Source of the DNA: Pristionchus mayeri
Taxonomy: Eukaryota; Nematoda; Chromadorea; Rhabditida; Neodiplogasteridae
NCBI GenBank assembly: GCA_036245805.1
Contig: BTRK01000005.1
Location: 24,903,474 to 24,967,473 of the forward strand
Reading direction: 5' to 3'
Length of the DNA: 64,000 nucleotides
The translations under genes were made by a program, and so were the position numbers. Each line of letters begins with the position of its first letter. The first letter of the stretch is position 1. The notes beneath the pieces were generated by a model that was not told where the DNA came from, did not search any database, and saw only the letters and a program-made list of their open reading frames with translations. Below, one piece after another: positions 1-11,657 of this stretch.

Positions 1-229
1 AGCTGCTGCTGGCGCAGCTCTCAGCCAGGCTGCCAGTTCTGCTGCACCAAGATTCTAATCCTTTCATTTATATGCACTTGCAAGCAACGCCATAACCATT
101 CCTTGTATTTAAATTACTTTAGACAAATGTGAGCTCGCTTGCGTAAGAATCAAGTAGATCTGGAGACTTCTGGCATATCTAACAATTTGTTACTCCGTTA
201 ATCTGCTTTTTGAGGTTATCGAAGGTGCT

Positions 230-900
230 GAAAACGGTGGGTACGCTCATCTTGTACTGAGAACCTTCGTTGGCACCAGAAAGTCATAACACATTTTTTT
301 GGATTTATTCAATCTCGAAGGTATTGAATTTACTTGAGTAGGGGTTCTCGGGGTAGAATATTGCTATATAATAAATTTGTCACCAGTTTTTTCTCTATGC
401 CAATATCGTAGAAATTTTTTCCATGCCAATATCGTAGCATGAATGTTTATATGGAAGCCCATTTAGTGAGTGGAAAATAAGTTAAATGTATGCTTCTTCT
501 TCCATTTCTCTCGCATCCCTCGCTTGCATACTTTCGGCCCCACTTCACTCGAGGGGGGAGCGGCATTGTCCCCCCCCCCCCGTTCGTAACTTTCTAAATG
601 GCTCCAATTTTATTTTTCGTCACGAAAATGGCTGAAATTGTAATTTCTCATTCGTCTCTTAAAACTGGATCGATAGATGAAACTTGCTAAAGTCATTTTT
701 GGTAAGGCGAAAACTTAATAATTATTTTAATATTTTCATTAAAAAATAAATATATAGCAATTAGCAGTGTATTCTACCCCTAGGATCCTGATCATGTAAA
801 TTCAGTACCTTCGATATTGAAGAAAAAAATGTGTTTTCTTTGTTCTGGAGCCATAGAAAGTTCTGGATTCGAAGAGTATGCCATTCGTAATCCAATACTC
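230..900. repeat. diverged fold-back repeat
   Basis: Bases about 290-375 recur in reverse complement at about 740-830; both include the block GGGGTAGAATA and a CGAAGGTA block. Weaker pairing continues outward. The left part (130-300) also resembles 3725-3905 in the same orientation, so this is an old dispersed repeat. No coding sequence is recognisable. Confidence 0.5.
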
Positions 901-1815
901 CAATTTATAATTGCAGAAGATAGAGATTTTTGGGCTGTAGCGACTCTTGCTTGATTCTTGCGCAAATGTACTATTATTTAGTAAGAAAAGATATTTATTT
1001 GCGATACGAACTATTTGGAGACACATTTATATTCTTGTATTTTATTCCCTTACCCATGAGCGATTGATAAACAGGTGTCCATTTGCTAGCTACGGCCTTC
1101 TAAAACATGCAAGTACCGAACTATACAGATACGGCCCCGGAACTTCGACATAGGGCAAAAAAAGTCCGTCAGCAGTAAGAAAACTAGCTGCAGCACGGAT
1201 TACTAACCAAAGGGAATGTGGGGGTACAAAAGGGGTATTAATTGATAATCAGAGTCATCACTTTACGGGAAAAAAATCGCAAACTGAAATTTTTTTGTGG
1301 AAAAGCCTTGTTGAATAGAGTGAAAGTGGCAATCTGAAATGGGCACGCTCATTCATAATTCATCAATTGAATTTATACGGTACCGTCATGAATCAGGCCA
1401 GAATGTTACGGTTAAGTGACGAATCTGACCATTCTCAGCGTATGAGTTACAGGTCGAGAGATGAGGAGAGGTCTCTTGATGAAAACTCACTTCTAATTCA
1501 GCGCTCGCATGAGAGCTGGCAGCAATTGTAATTCCACTCGAAATGGAATTCCAAACTTATGGATCTCCTGTAAAAACACCGGCGACAGTGTACAAAAATA
1601 CGATTGAAATCAAACACTGTAAGTGATTGTCAGAAAAATCGTGTTGTTGAGATATTCTGGCCCGTAACAGCATACCATACACTCTTGAAGATGCAGAGGC
1701 TGGCTCACGTTAACGCCCGATAAATTCCATCGAAATACGATTCAGATTTACGTCGTTCGCTACGCCCGTTCTATCAATCTGAGGTTTTGAGGCAATCGCT
1801 TTTGTTTGGGTAGAT
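901..1815. other. no gene recognised
   Basis: Only short out-of-context open frames are present here. I see no splice-flanked exon, protein motif or clear repeat boundary. Confidence 0.5.
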
Positions 1816-1819
1816 CGTG

Positions 1820-2115
1820 ACATGAATATCCATGAAGCTGTAGGATCCACATCCCAGTTCGGACATATATTATGTATTTTTTAGTGCTGAACAAAATGAG
1901 ACCCTTTGTGACGCCAATTTTCACTCGGCTCGTTCTCAGAAACTCGTTCAACAAACATTTCATCGCATCATGCATCACGGTTGAACGAGATTCTGAGTAC
2001 GAACTGCGTGAAAATTGGCGCCACAAAGGGTCTCATTTTGTTTAGCAATAAAAAAATACATAATATATGTCCGAACTGGGATGTGGATCTGACGTCAACG
2101 TTCATGGATTCTGGT
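1820..2115. repeat. palindrome with about 100-bp arms
   Basis: The block at about 1850-1955 (containing CAGTTCGGACATATATTATG) is repeated in reverse complement at about 1980-2085 with a spacer of about 25 bp. The open frames here are mirror images of each other and are not genes. Confidence 0.7.
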
Positions 2116-2179
2116 TTCCTTAGAGTTTCTGACAAAACGAATATGGTGGTACTGTATGATCGATTGGGTACGGTACTTA

Positions 2180-3173
2180 CAAGGGAGACCCAAAAGTCAC
2201 CGGAGACCAATCCGAAGTTTATCTATAGAGGGTGGTACATACCACCCTAGAGTATGTGCTCCCACTTTCACAAGTTTTCCGATAGACCTACTAAGAGGTG
2301 AAATTCGATGTCGTAGAAATCGAGTGATTTTGTGTAGGCGCGATTCCCAGAATGGTGCCCAGGTTTCACTCTTTCGCCGACACGAGCAGGTTAGCCGACC
2401 AAGTAAGGTGCTAGGCATGAGAACCGTCTATCGAGGTTCGATTCCCCATCTGAGCATTATTTTTGCTCATTTTTTCTCGACCTGCAGAAACCTATATTAG
2501 CAGTATCCACCACTGTTTTTGGTTGAGAATGCTTAGGGGAGCATGAGAAAGTACTCTAGAACATAACATTTATACTATCCGTTAATTTTAACATTTCCTT
2601 TCATATTCATCTTATGCAAACCTCTGAAGGAGTATTTAAACTTGTTTGACGTTGTTATCGTGTTATCGTGATAATATGATATTATATCTGGGGATTTTTG
2701 GATGAAACACGATTTTGGGATGCTTCAAGAAAGGAAAGATTAAAATTAACGATTAGTACAAATGTTATTCACTAGAGTACTTTATTATGCTCCCATAAGC
2801 TTTCTCAACCCAAAATAGAGGTGGATACTGCAAATATAGGTTACTGCAGCTCGAGAAAAAAATGAGCAAAAACAATGCACAGATGGAGAATCGAACCCAC
2901 GATAGACGGTTCTTATGTCTAGCACCTTACACGGTCTGCTACCCTGCTTGTGATGACGGGAGAGTGAAACCTGGACACCATTCTGGGAATCGCGCCTACA
3001 CAAAATCACTCGATTTCTACGACATCGAATTTCACCTCTTAGTAGGTCTATCGGAAAACTTGTGAAAGTGGGAGCACATACTCTAGGGTGGTATGTACCA
3101 CCCTAGAGTGGTATGTACCACCCTAGATAGATAAACTTCGGATTGGTCTCCGGTTTCTTTTGGGTCTCCCTTG
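2180..3173. mobile_element. 994-bp fold-back element flanked by TTA
   Basis: Termini CAAGGGAGACCC and GGGTCTCCCTTG are perfect inverted repeats. TTA stands immediately outside both ends (2177-2179 and 3174-3176). Arms of about 430 bp surround a spacer of about 120 bp. Each arm carries a tRNA-like stretch with a Pol III B-box-like GGTTCGATTC core (plus strand near 2440, minus strand near 2890). A 3-bp TWA duplication suggests PIF/Harbinger-type mobilisation. Elements at 12937 and 43206 share the CAAG ends. Confidence 0.8.
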
Positions 3174-3189
3174 TTAGTTGTGTCATTAT

Positions 3190-3740
3190 TGCCCCCGTTC
3201 ATTGCAGTCTTACGGAGAACGGGTTTTAAAGAATGCGCAACTTCTCTCGCTTTCCCCCTCTCCCTCATTTTTCAATCCTCTTTCCTTAGCGGTACTGTCC
3301 CATCCCAATGGACAGAGGCCCACTGTTCAAAAAGGGTGGAAAACGAGAGAATGCAACCGAATATAGACCGATTTCCCTAAGAAGTGACGTGTCTAAGCTT
3401 TTCGAGAGAATGATCAAAAGATCACTAACTTCATATCTCAATTAGCAAAATGCGTCTTCCTCTTGCCAATATGGTTTTCGCAGAAGCAGTAGCACCATGC
3501 ATCAACTAATATCCTTCTTTTCCCAACTCTGTCGCTCACTGTTCTAAACTCTCCTCAGATATTGCTTACGTCGACTTCCGAAAGGCAAGCCGGAAATGAT
3601 CAGCGTAATCCCGCGCTCTCTCATTTTTGCATACTCTCGTACACGCGACGATATCAGGGTGGGATCAGGGTTTCGTCCTTGTTGGGTAACTTTAAGTCAA
3701 TCCTGGAATATTGCTCTATTGTATATGAGCCCGTTTGCCT
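3190..3740 (+). pseudogene. LINE reverse transcriptase fragment
   Basis: Broken-frame translation matches the better-preserved LINE at 31.6-33.2 kb: a block like ECATSLAFPLSLIF, then VPSQWTEA, SKLFER, QYGFR and AYVDF, each in shifted frames. About 100 bp of a MITE sequence (3590-3690, shared with 23.2 and 44.5 kb) interrupts it, after which SILEYCSIVY from the LINE C-terminal region resumes. Stops and frameshifts rule out function. Confidence 0.75.
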
Positions 3741-4815
3741 AAGAATCGAGCAGATGGATTCGGCACAGCCAAAAATGTCGATTCTCTATAAAAACTCGAT
3801 TTTCTGTAACATTTAGTTTTGGGGTAATCGAATGTGCTGAAAACCATGGGCTCACTCATTTTGCCCCCAGAGCGTTCGTTGGCTCCAGACGTCGTCACGT
3901 CGAAACCACTTTTTTTAGTATATCGCCCCTCCGGAGAATGCTAAAATTAGGCGAATATGGTTCCCTGGGTAGAATTTCATGTTGATTACGCCTATCTACT
4001 TCACTTTTCATGAATTATAAAATAATTTTTTTAAATCAACTTTTTTATATGTCCAAAGTTGGCTGAGTGAGTTACATCGTTGGATTCGCCGTGACGAGAG
4101 GATTCAGAATCTGCATTTTTGTCAATTTGACAAAAATGCCGCGACACCGAAAATTGAAAGCTTTTAGTGAGCCGAAATGTGCACGAATCGCGAGAGAGGC
4201 GATAGAACGGGTATCGCGAGAGCACGAGGGCTCACATGCGCGGCCTCTGTACAACGCAATTGTACAGGGAATGGGCTAATATAAGATTAGAAAAATATGT
4301 CCTACACCATGCCGAGTACGCGACTAAACAAGCGGAACGAAAAATTAGAAATTCATTTCCTAATATTTTCCCTGCCGCATATGGCCTTGAATCCCTATGA
4401 CCAAACATGTGGTGATGATTAAACGCGAGAATTTAAATTAAAAACACTTAAGAGTATAATAATTAAAGTACTAAAGGCCGGCTCAGCGATTTAGCGGCTT
4501 AGGTGGTCAACTAGCATTGTCGGAACGTTTTAATAGTGCTATACGCGCTCTCGCTCCCCTCTGCCCCCCGTTTTCTACCCCGCGGTGACTAGAGAGCACC
4601 CTCTCCTTAGGCACGCGCTTCTCTCCCTCGATCTGCAGCTGCATGCAGGCAGACCGTGTACTCTCTCACTTTCTCTGACCGACGAGAGAGCACGCGTTTT
4701 AGAGAGACGATATACTACGGTAACCCGCCTCCTACCGTGTCCCATTTTTCATTTGAAAATGAGGCCCGACTTTTTGTGCACTACCTGTACCCTCGTGGAG
4801 AGCGAGGGAAGGGGG
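3741..4815. other. no gene recognised
   Basis: The first 170 bp resemble 130-300 in the window. The rest is AT-rich, then a GAGAGAGC-rich stretch. I see no supported exon or RNA gene. Confidence 0.4.
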
Positions 4816-5563
4816 CATAGTTGCCCACGCCGGCGGCGACCCCCATGACCCCCTATTCATGGTTAAGCACTTCCCCCTCAAATATAGCTGGAAGTGCTTG
4901 ACCATGTATAGGGGGTCGTGGTCAAAAATCAATTGGTAGGTCAATGGTAGGTCAAGACTAGGTACCGTACCCAATCGATAGTACAGTACCCCCCATATAC
5001 CGTATACCGTAACCCACGATTATCGCAAACTAACTTTATTTTTAAAAAGTCCTGGTACCGTGCCCAATCGATTATACAGTACCCAAGTAACTACCGTAAC
5101 CCAGTTCCTTGGGTCAGATCCAGTTCCTTGGGTCAAACATTTTTCTAAAAATCCAAAATCAAGCATAAAATTATTTTAAAGTATCCTTCGGTATATATAA
5201 TTACTGTAGAATCATTTTATGATCGATTTGGGATTTTTAGAAAAATGTTTGACCCAAGGAACTGGATCTGACCCAAGGAACTGGGTTACGGTGGTTACTT
5301 GGGTACTGTATAATCGATTGGGCACGGTACCAGGACCTTTTAAAAATAAAGTTACTTTGCGATAATCGTGGGTTACGGTAGTGGTATACGGTATCTGGGG
5401 GTACTGTACTATCGATTAGGTACGGTACCTAGTCTTGACCTACCATTGACCTACCAATTGATTTTTGACCATGATACATGGTCAAGCACTTCCCCCCTAT
5501 ATTTGAGGGGGGAAGTGCGGTCATGGTCTGAACACACCTCGCTGCCAGTGTTGGGCAACTATG
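4816..5563. mobile_element. hAT-type palindromic MITE (748 bp)
   Basis: Ends are CATAGTTGCCCA and its near complement GGGCAACTATG. GAAGGGGG is present exactly on both sides (4808-4815 and 5564-5571), the 8-bp duplication typical of hAT transposons. Arms of about 330 bp mirror each other around 5190. Internal blocks such as GGTAGGTCAAGACTA and ATCGATAGTACAGTACC also occur in the arms of the 51.9-55.7 kb element, so this looks like a non-autonomous relative. No coding potential. Confidence 0.88.
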
Positions 5564-5699
5564 GAAGGGGGCCATAAACTGCCAGGGGGGGGGGAGTGAA
5601 GAGGGAAGGGGGAGAAAGGGAGAGAAAGTGTGGTTTTCTTCAGGTCAGGGAACTGGTTGACCATTAGTTGGGAGAAACGAGAGTATCCGCTGTAACTCA

Positions 5700-6110
5700 C
5701 ATCCTGCTTTTCAAGTCCAGGCACTCTCGTAATCGAGGAGCTACGCCAAAATTGTATTCCCTCTTCCGAGCATGTGATAACAGTTCCCAAAAACTTTATT
5801 TCGCATCGCACCCATTCCCTCTTAAATCCCATGCATAAAGATTCACTCTCTAAGTCAAATCGATTATTCATCAAGTCTATTTCATCTATTGCGCCCGTGT
5901 CGTATCTCCTTTGATTGTTTGATACTTTATCCTATCTCTAACGACTTCATCGATGTCACAATCACCAAAGTCGGTCCGCCGGAAGCTGCGGCCAACTCTA
6001 CATTCCTCATCACTACAATCATCACTTACTAGAAATATTTGCTTACCAGCTCCGAGCTGCTGGTTTCTTTTTTGCATTCGCGCATTTCCCATGTGCGATA
6101 AAGATATATA
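5700..6110 (-). CDS. possible coding fragment, unidentified
   Basis: Two minus-strand open stretches have protein-like composition. One (about 6090-5890) includes SDDCSDEECRVG and DIDEVVRDRIKYQ. The next (about 5900-5710), offset by one base, includes NNRFDLESESLCMGFKREW and CSEEGIQFW. The frame change has no obvious GT..AG pair, so this is either a decayed gene or carries a base error. Its 5' side runs into the transposon starting at 6113. I do not recognise the family. The opposite strand is also open, so real coding is uncertain. Confidence 0.25.
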
Positions 6111-6112
6111 TA

Positions 6113-7246
6113 TCACGCCGCTCACGAGAGAATCGGGACAAACCGGCATTTTCAGTTGACATTCGAATTTTCGAAAATCTTTTTTATTATTTTTCCATTC
6201 ACTACTTGATTAGACTAGACTAAATCTGAAGTTTTAGATTTTTGCCATGCGCTGCAGCTGCAGCAGGCTGCTGCAAAAGTTAGGCGAAGGTCATTGTGTT
6301 TGGGGGTTTCCACCTGTAAAGGTGCTGGTTTTTGTTCACAGAAGCGTTTCCATGCTAAAATGAATTGATTTTGGGACACTTTGTTCGTTGTTCACTTTTG
6401 CGACCGTTGCAGCAGGTGCATGTAACACAAGTTTTTAATTTGCCATGAGGGCATACATTTTTTGCTTCACTCCAAACTTTCCCAGTTTGTAGAGCTCGAA
6501 ATTCTGCATTTACCCTATTTTTTGCAGATTTTATCTCGGTGGTCCTGATAGTCTCTCAGATCGACGAAACTCTCGTAATGGGCTGCACGGTTCACCGTCC
6601 ATGAAATCAAACTCGTAAGGTCGCAGGTTCGAATCCCGACGAGGGAAAAAATGTCTTTTGCAATTGGTTTTCATAGATGTACTCATGCATTGTCTTATTC
6701 CTTGCTTTACCACGTCTGCAAAAATTTTGATTGCATTGACCGGGACTCGAACCTGCGACCTTACGAGTTTGATTTCATGGACGGTGAACCGTGCAGCCCA
6801 TTACGAGAGTTTCGTCGATCTGAGAGACTATCAGGACCACCGAGATAAAATCTATAAAAAATAGGGTATATGCAGAATTTCGAGCTCTACAAGATGGGAG
6901 TGAAGCAAAAAATGTATGCCCTCATGGCAAATTAAAAACATGTGTGACATGCACCTGCTGCAACGGTCGCAAAAGTGAGAAACGAACAAAGTGTCCCGAA
7001 ATCATTAATTTGATCATGGAAACGCTTCTGCGAACAAAAACCAGCACCTTTACAGGTGGAAACCCCTAATCTCAATGACATTCGTCTAACTTTTGCAGCA
7101 CCCTGCTGCGGCTGCAAAAGCGAATAGGTTCGAATCGAAGTAGGAATATGTTCTATGACCCAAACCCAAACTAAAAAGCATGTCAACTTAAATATTTGTA
7201 TTTTCAATGTCAACTCATTGTCCCGATTCTCTCGTGAGTGGCCTGA
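6113..7246. mobile_element. TA-flanked palindromic element (1.13 kb)
   Basis: Ends TCACGCCGCTCACGAGAGAA and TCTCTCGTGAGTGGCCTGA are near-perfect inverted repeats with TA outside both. Arms include a CTGCAGCTGCAGCAGGCTGC block and a tRNA-like stretch with B-box GGTTCGAATCC (plus near 6627, minus near 6747). Other copies of this terminal sequence are at 38825, 40854, 41969 and 42785, with single ends near 23535 and 60540. The TA target suggests Tc1/mariner-type mobilisation. Confidence 0.8.
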
Positions 7247-7953
7247 TATATTATGTATTTTCTCCGGGGGTCGTTAAACCGTATCAGTCGATGTTACAGA
7301 GCACGTAAGCTTCGGCTATCAGGCATCTAGGAACACGTGAAATGCACCCAATAAACATCAGCTTTCCGTGCCTAATTTTTTTACAAAAAGTACGGAAGTT
7401 TCAGATTGAAACTTCAATACTTTTTTTCAGTTTTCATGCGGGTAAGATATGCATGAATAAAGCACATAAATTTGAGCAAAGGTTACTCGAAACTTAGGTG
7501 CTTTGTGTAGGCCGACTTCGATGTTTTCTCCCCGAAACTTCCATGCCCCTCAATCTCGTAGATGAGAGAATATATATCGATGGAAAAAATGCAATAGATG
7601 AAGATATCTAGGTAAAAAATTGCTCGAGATATGGGCTTCCAAAGTAGTAGGTCATAACTCGGTTCAACATGATTCAACATTCAACTCAGCAACAACATTC
7701 TTATTCAGCATAGCCAATAACCTATTCATACGAGAATAAAGAATTTAGGACGAATTTAAAATATTGCTTGGTGGTTCCTATTGGCCACTCAATAACGTAA
7801 GTATAAATAGCGAAAGGAATGTCTGAAAGTCAAATTTTTTTAAAATTTGTAACACATTGAAGATGAAGTAGTTAACATTGAAATAATTTATTGACGATTC
7901 TCGACTGCTCCCTCAATAACAGAATGGATGAATGACTAAGATATCGGGAGAGA
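7247..7953. other. no gene recognised
   Basis: Downstream flank of nlp-12. AT-rich, with no supported exon or repeat. Probably includes the nlp-12 3' untranslated region. Confidence 0.4.
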
Positions 7954-8349
7954 TTATTCTTCGTACTTCCCATAAGTCATTGATCTCTTTCCAAACTGAA
8001 GTGGTCTGAATTCCCTTTTCCCAAACTGCAGTGGTCGATATCCATCTCGTTTCCCAAACTGCAATACATATCTGCGATAATATGAAGTACATAGTTGTTG
8101 CCACTTAAGTTGGGAGGCAGAGACGATTTCCTTATCACTTCTTTCATAATCACCTACTTCGCAAGACACGTGCAATTCAAGTATTCTACATTATCCCCCC
8201 CCCTCACCCCCTCATCCTAAAGTGAGAGCTCGTACCTGTAGGGGTCGGAAGTCTCGGTCCTCTCTTGAGAATGTCTGAGATGGGGCATTCTGGGCGACGA
8301 GGAGAGTTACGAAGAAGAGAAATAGGGACACTTTGAGTATCATCTCCAT
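7954..8349 (-). CDS. nlp-12: NLP-12-type CCK-like neuropeptide precursor
   Basis: Two exons: 8349-8236 and 8058-7954 (72 residues). The chosen start is the Met right before a hydrophobic signal peptide (ILKVSLFLFFVTLLVA). An upstream in-frame Met at 8394 would put a polar leader before the signal. Exon 1 ends DFRPLQ at a GTACGA donor. Exon 2 follows a TATTGCAG acceptor and starts FGKR, so the first peptide is completed across the splice. The precursor yields DFRPLQF, DGYRPLQF and EFRPLQF, each followed by the GKR amidation and cleavage signal, then SMTYGKYEE. DGYRPLQF-amide is identical to a known C. elegans NLP-12 peptide. That family is sulfakinin/CCK-like and acts through CKR receptors. 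The third copy (EFRPLQF) and Phe for Tyr in the first are the visible differences, and they remove tyrosines that could be sulfated. Confidence 0.93.
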
Positions 8350-8569
8350 CCAATCAGTAGGCTCACGAGAGACATTCGCTTTTATACCATACACATTTAA
8401 CTGCTAATTGAAAGTGTGCACAGTTGACGTGTCTGCCTCGTCTTTCCCTCGATGGAAAGCCATTCCTAGACTCCTTTCGGATTGCGGCCCAAGTGAATGG
8501 AGTGTGGGAGAAGGGGAGTCTCTAGAGCTCGTTCGTGCTCTCTCTCTTCTGCTAAAAGTTTCCCAGTGG

Positions 8570-8695
8570 GATCTCTGCAGGGTACCAACTGGGAAATTCC
8601 ACTGCGATCCACTGGGATAGTGACTTGAACAGACTTTCCCAGTGGGATCCCAATGGAATTTTCCAGTTGGTACCATGCAGGGTAACTTTTTTCAG
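8570..8695. repeat. short hairpin repeat
   Basis: Arms of about 50 bp with GGTACCAACTGGGAAATTCC on the left and GGAATTTTCCAGTTGGTACC on the right. A related CCAGTGGGATCCCAGTGG hairpin lies at 50.89-50.98 kb. Confidence 0.65.
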
Positions 8696-8833
8696 AGTCT
8701 CTCCTTTCCAGTAGGAGAACACCGATCCTCAGGGAAACTCATTCTTCCCAACGAAATGCCAAAAATATAACATTTCAGCATTATAATCTATTATTAGGTT
8801 GTAACATAAGTTTTGCCCGTTTTCGTTAATTCT

Positions 8834-9501
8834 CTACCAAAAGTACCTATCGCCAAACTTTCACAAGCCATTAAGTAATAGGATAAGAGTAGCTTCAGCA
8901 AGTAATCACAAAATAACGGGATATCAACTGTAGCTCGCTCAAAATGATCATCGCAAACCACAGTGAGTGAACTCAGTAGCGTAATTAGGAGGAAGACTTG
9001 AACATTCCCTACATATGTCCCGATAAAATCAGTGACTCAGGTGAGAAATCGGAGATCGTCATCAAACCAAATTTCGAAATATTTTCCTAAAATATTTGAA
9101 TCACTATTTTGCCAGGGAGAAAAATCTTGGTACAGCTTCACATATATTTTTGAAAAGGCCGTATCTAGTACTTTCAAATATTGAGTAGAATGGTAGGTTT
9201 GATCCACCCCTTCCCGAATTGCATGATGGACAATTAGTAAGATGGAGTGATGGAACTGATCAATCGATTCTTGCTCCGATAATCAAATTGAGAGTAAAAA
9301 CATGGGCGATATAATCTACTACTATTTTGCCATTCATATATTAGAAAAGTTTAGTTGCTGATCTTCATCTTTCTCAAAAATTAGAGTTTTCAAAAAAAAG
9401 ATTTTACTTGAGCAAACATTCAAAATTCAGATTTTTTGTGTCCAGGTTAGGGTAACTTCTCTACCAAAAGTACCTATCGCCAAACTTTCACAAGCCATTA
9501 A
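8834..9501. repeat. 44-bp direct repeats bracketing unique DNA
   Basis: CTACCAAAAGTACCTATCGC and the following 24 bases occur at about 8834-8877 and again at 9458-9501. The second copy abuts the TTAA end of the next palindrome. The 580 bp between them shows no exon. Confidence 0.6.
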
Positions 9502-11438
9502 GAGACCCTCCACCAGACAACGTAACAGGTCCACGGATGGTGAAAATATGAATAATTCCCGTACTTTTTTTCTGAAGTGGGGGTCCCGAGTGCTGATGGC
9601 CGGTACCAATAACTAAGGCTAGGGGTCGATTTTGGAAAAGTTCCAGGTACCTCCCATTTTTGGGGTCGAAAAAGTGACTTTCTCAAAATCATGTGCGATA
9701 ATGATTTCTAGGTGTATTTTGACGCGTAGAATCCGAATTTATCTATTAGAATGCGAGAAAACGCGAACGAAATTAGATATCCGCAAAAATACGAAAATTT
9801 AGATCCAAAAGGCCACATAAAGAGCCATAACTCGAGTTGAAAAAATAAGATATTGGGTGATTGGTATTTTTGGAACCTATAAGTGATAATGAAACTCCTG
9901 TATGCTTTTCAGAGTTTTTAAAAATATGACTCTTCGACTTTTTCAAGCTTGAATTTGACCATGCCAGGTCGAATAATGAACAATTCACATTCTCATTTCT
10001 TACATTTGGGGTCTATGTCGCCCTATTAACGCGGATACTTATCCATTCGTTCATAACAACTAAGGGACTCAGTAATTAGCATCGGGATCCGAAAAAAACT
10101 TTGAAAATTAAAAGTGCCAAAAATCCTGGATTTCCCTCGGCACATGCAGTCTTCGGAAATTTCTCACGCTATCATATCTTCTTGAAATCAATTTCCATGC
10201 AGTGAAACATCATTGATATAAGTTATACTCACTATTTGAAACGTATTCAAACAGTTGCTGAACTTGTCGAGCTTTTAATATCACGAACCATCCTCATTTT
10301 GCACAGCGTTCTCCGGTTTTTCGAGCATTTCTAGTTCATATCAGATTTTTGCGACTTTTCGGATTCAGCGAGTTTTCACTTTTCACTTTTCGGATTCAGC
10401 GAGTCGAAATACGTAGGAAACAATTATTTTAGTAACCTTCCAGAAAAAAAATCGAAAAATCGATTTTTTCGATTTTCGGTGAATTTATCGATTTTTCGAA
10501 TTTTATTTAAAATCACCTAAAATAATTGTTTCCGACGTATTTCGACTCGCTGAATCCGAATTTCGATATGCCAAGTCGCAAAAATCTGATATAAACGAGA
10601 AATGCTCGAAAAACCGGAGAACGCGGTGCAAAATGAAGATGGTTCGTGATATTAAAAGCTCGACAAGTTCAGCAACTGTTTGAATACGTTTCAAATAGTG
10701 AGTATAACTTATATCAATGATGTTTCACTGCATGGAAATTGATTTCAAGAAGATATAATAACGTGAGAAATTTCCGAAGTCTGCATGTGCCGAGGGAAAT
10801 CCAAGATTTTTGGCACTTTTAATTTTCAAGGTTTTTTTGGGATCCCGATGCTAATTACGGAGTCCCTTAGTTGTTATGAACGAATGGATAAGTATCCGCG
10901 TTAATAGGGCGACATAGACCCCAAATGTAAGAAATGAGAATGTGAATTGTTCATTATTCGACCTGACATGGTCAAAGTCAAGCTTGAAAAAGTCGAAGAG
11001 TCATATTCTTAAAACCTCTGAAAAACATACAGGAGTTTCATTATCACTTACAGGTTCTAAAAATACGAATCACCCAATATCTTATTTTTTCAACTCGAGT
11101 TATGGCTCTTTATGTGGCCTTTTGGATCTAAATTTTCGTATTTTTGCGGATATCTAATTTCGTTCGCATTTTCTCGCGTTCTAATAGATAAATTCGGATT
11201 CTACGTGTCAAAATACACCTAGAAATCATTATCGCACATGATTTTGAGAAAGTCACTTTTTCGACCCCAAAAATGGGAGGTACCTGGAACTTTTCCAAAA
11301 TCGACCCCTAGCCTTAGTTATTGGTACCGGCCATCAGCACTCGGGACCCCCACTTCAGAAAAAAAGTACGGGAATTATTCATATATTCACCATCCGTGGA
11401 CCCCTGCACAAATGTTACGTTCTCTCGTGGAGGGTCTC
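9502..11438. mobile_element. 1.94-kb palindrome flanked by TTAA
   Basis: Arms of about 960 bp mirror each other almost base for base around about 10475, where CGATTTTTTCGATTTTCGG sits. Ends read GAGACCCTCCAC and GTGGAGGGTCTC with TTAA immediately outside (9498-9501 and 11439-11442). A second GTGGAGGGTCTCTTAA follows at 11445-11460. Paired open frames are mirror images, not genes. TTAA is the piggyBac-type target, but no transposase is present. Confidence 0.8.
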
Positions 11439-11657
11439 TTAAGAGTGGAGGGTCTCTTAAGAAATTATCGATTTTTCGAGCGTATCTCCTTTATATCAAG
11501 ATTTGGGGAGTTCGCATGTGAAAATTCGGCTTCCGCGAGTAAAAGTACATCTTACGCAATATTCCGGTTTTAGCCAACAAACGTGAAGAAAATGATGAAA
11601 TGAGAAGTCATTTCATGCGGGGCGATCTCGTCGTCAATCGCATATATTTATCGATTT

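Noticed and set aside
2400..2456. Functional tRNA gene
   Set aside because: B-box and partial arms are present but the T and anticodon stems do not fold. Called a tRNA-like module only.
6531..6864. Identical peptides encoded on both strands
   Set aside because: They come from the tRNA-like parts of the fold-back arms, not from a gene.
9773..11573. Pairs of similar proteins on opposite strands
   Set aside because: They are mirror images produced by the palindrome and have no independent support.
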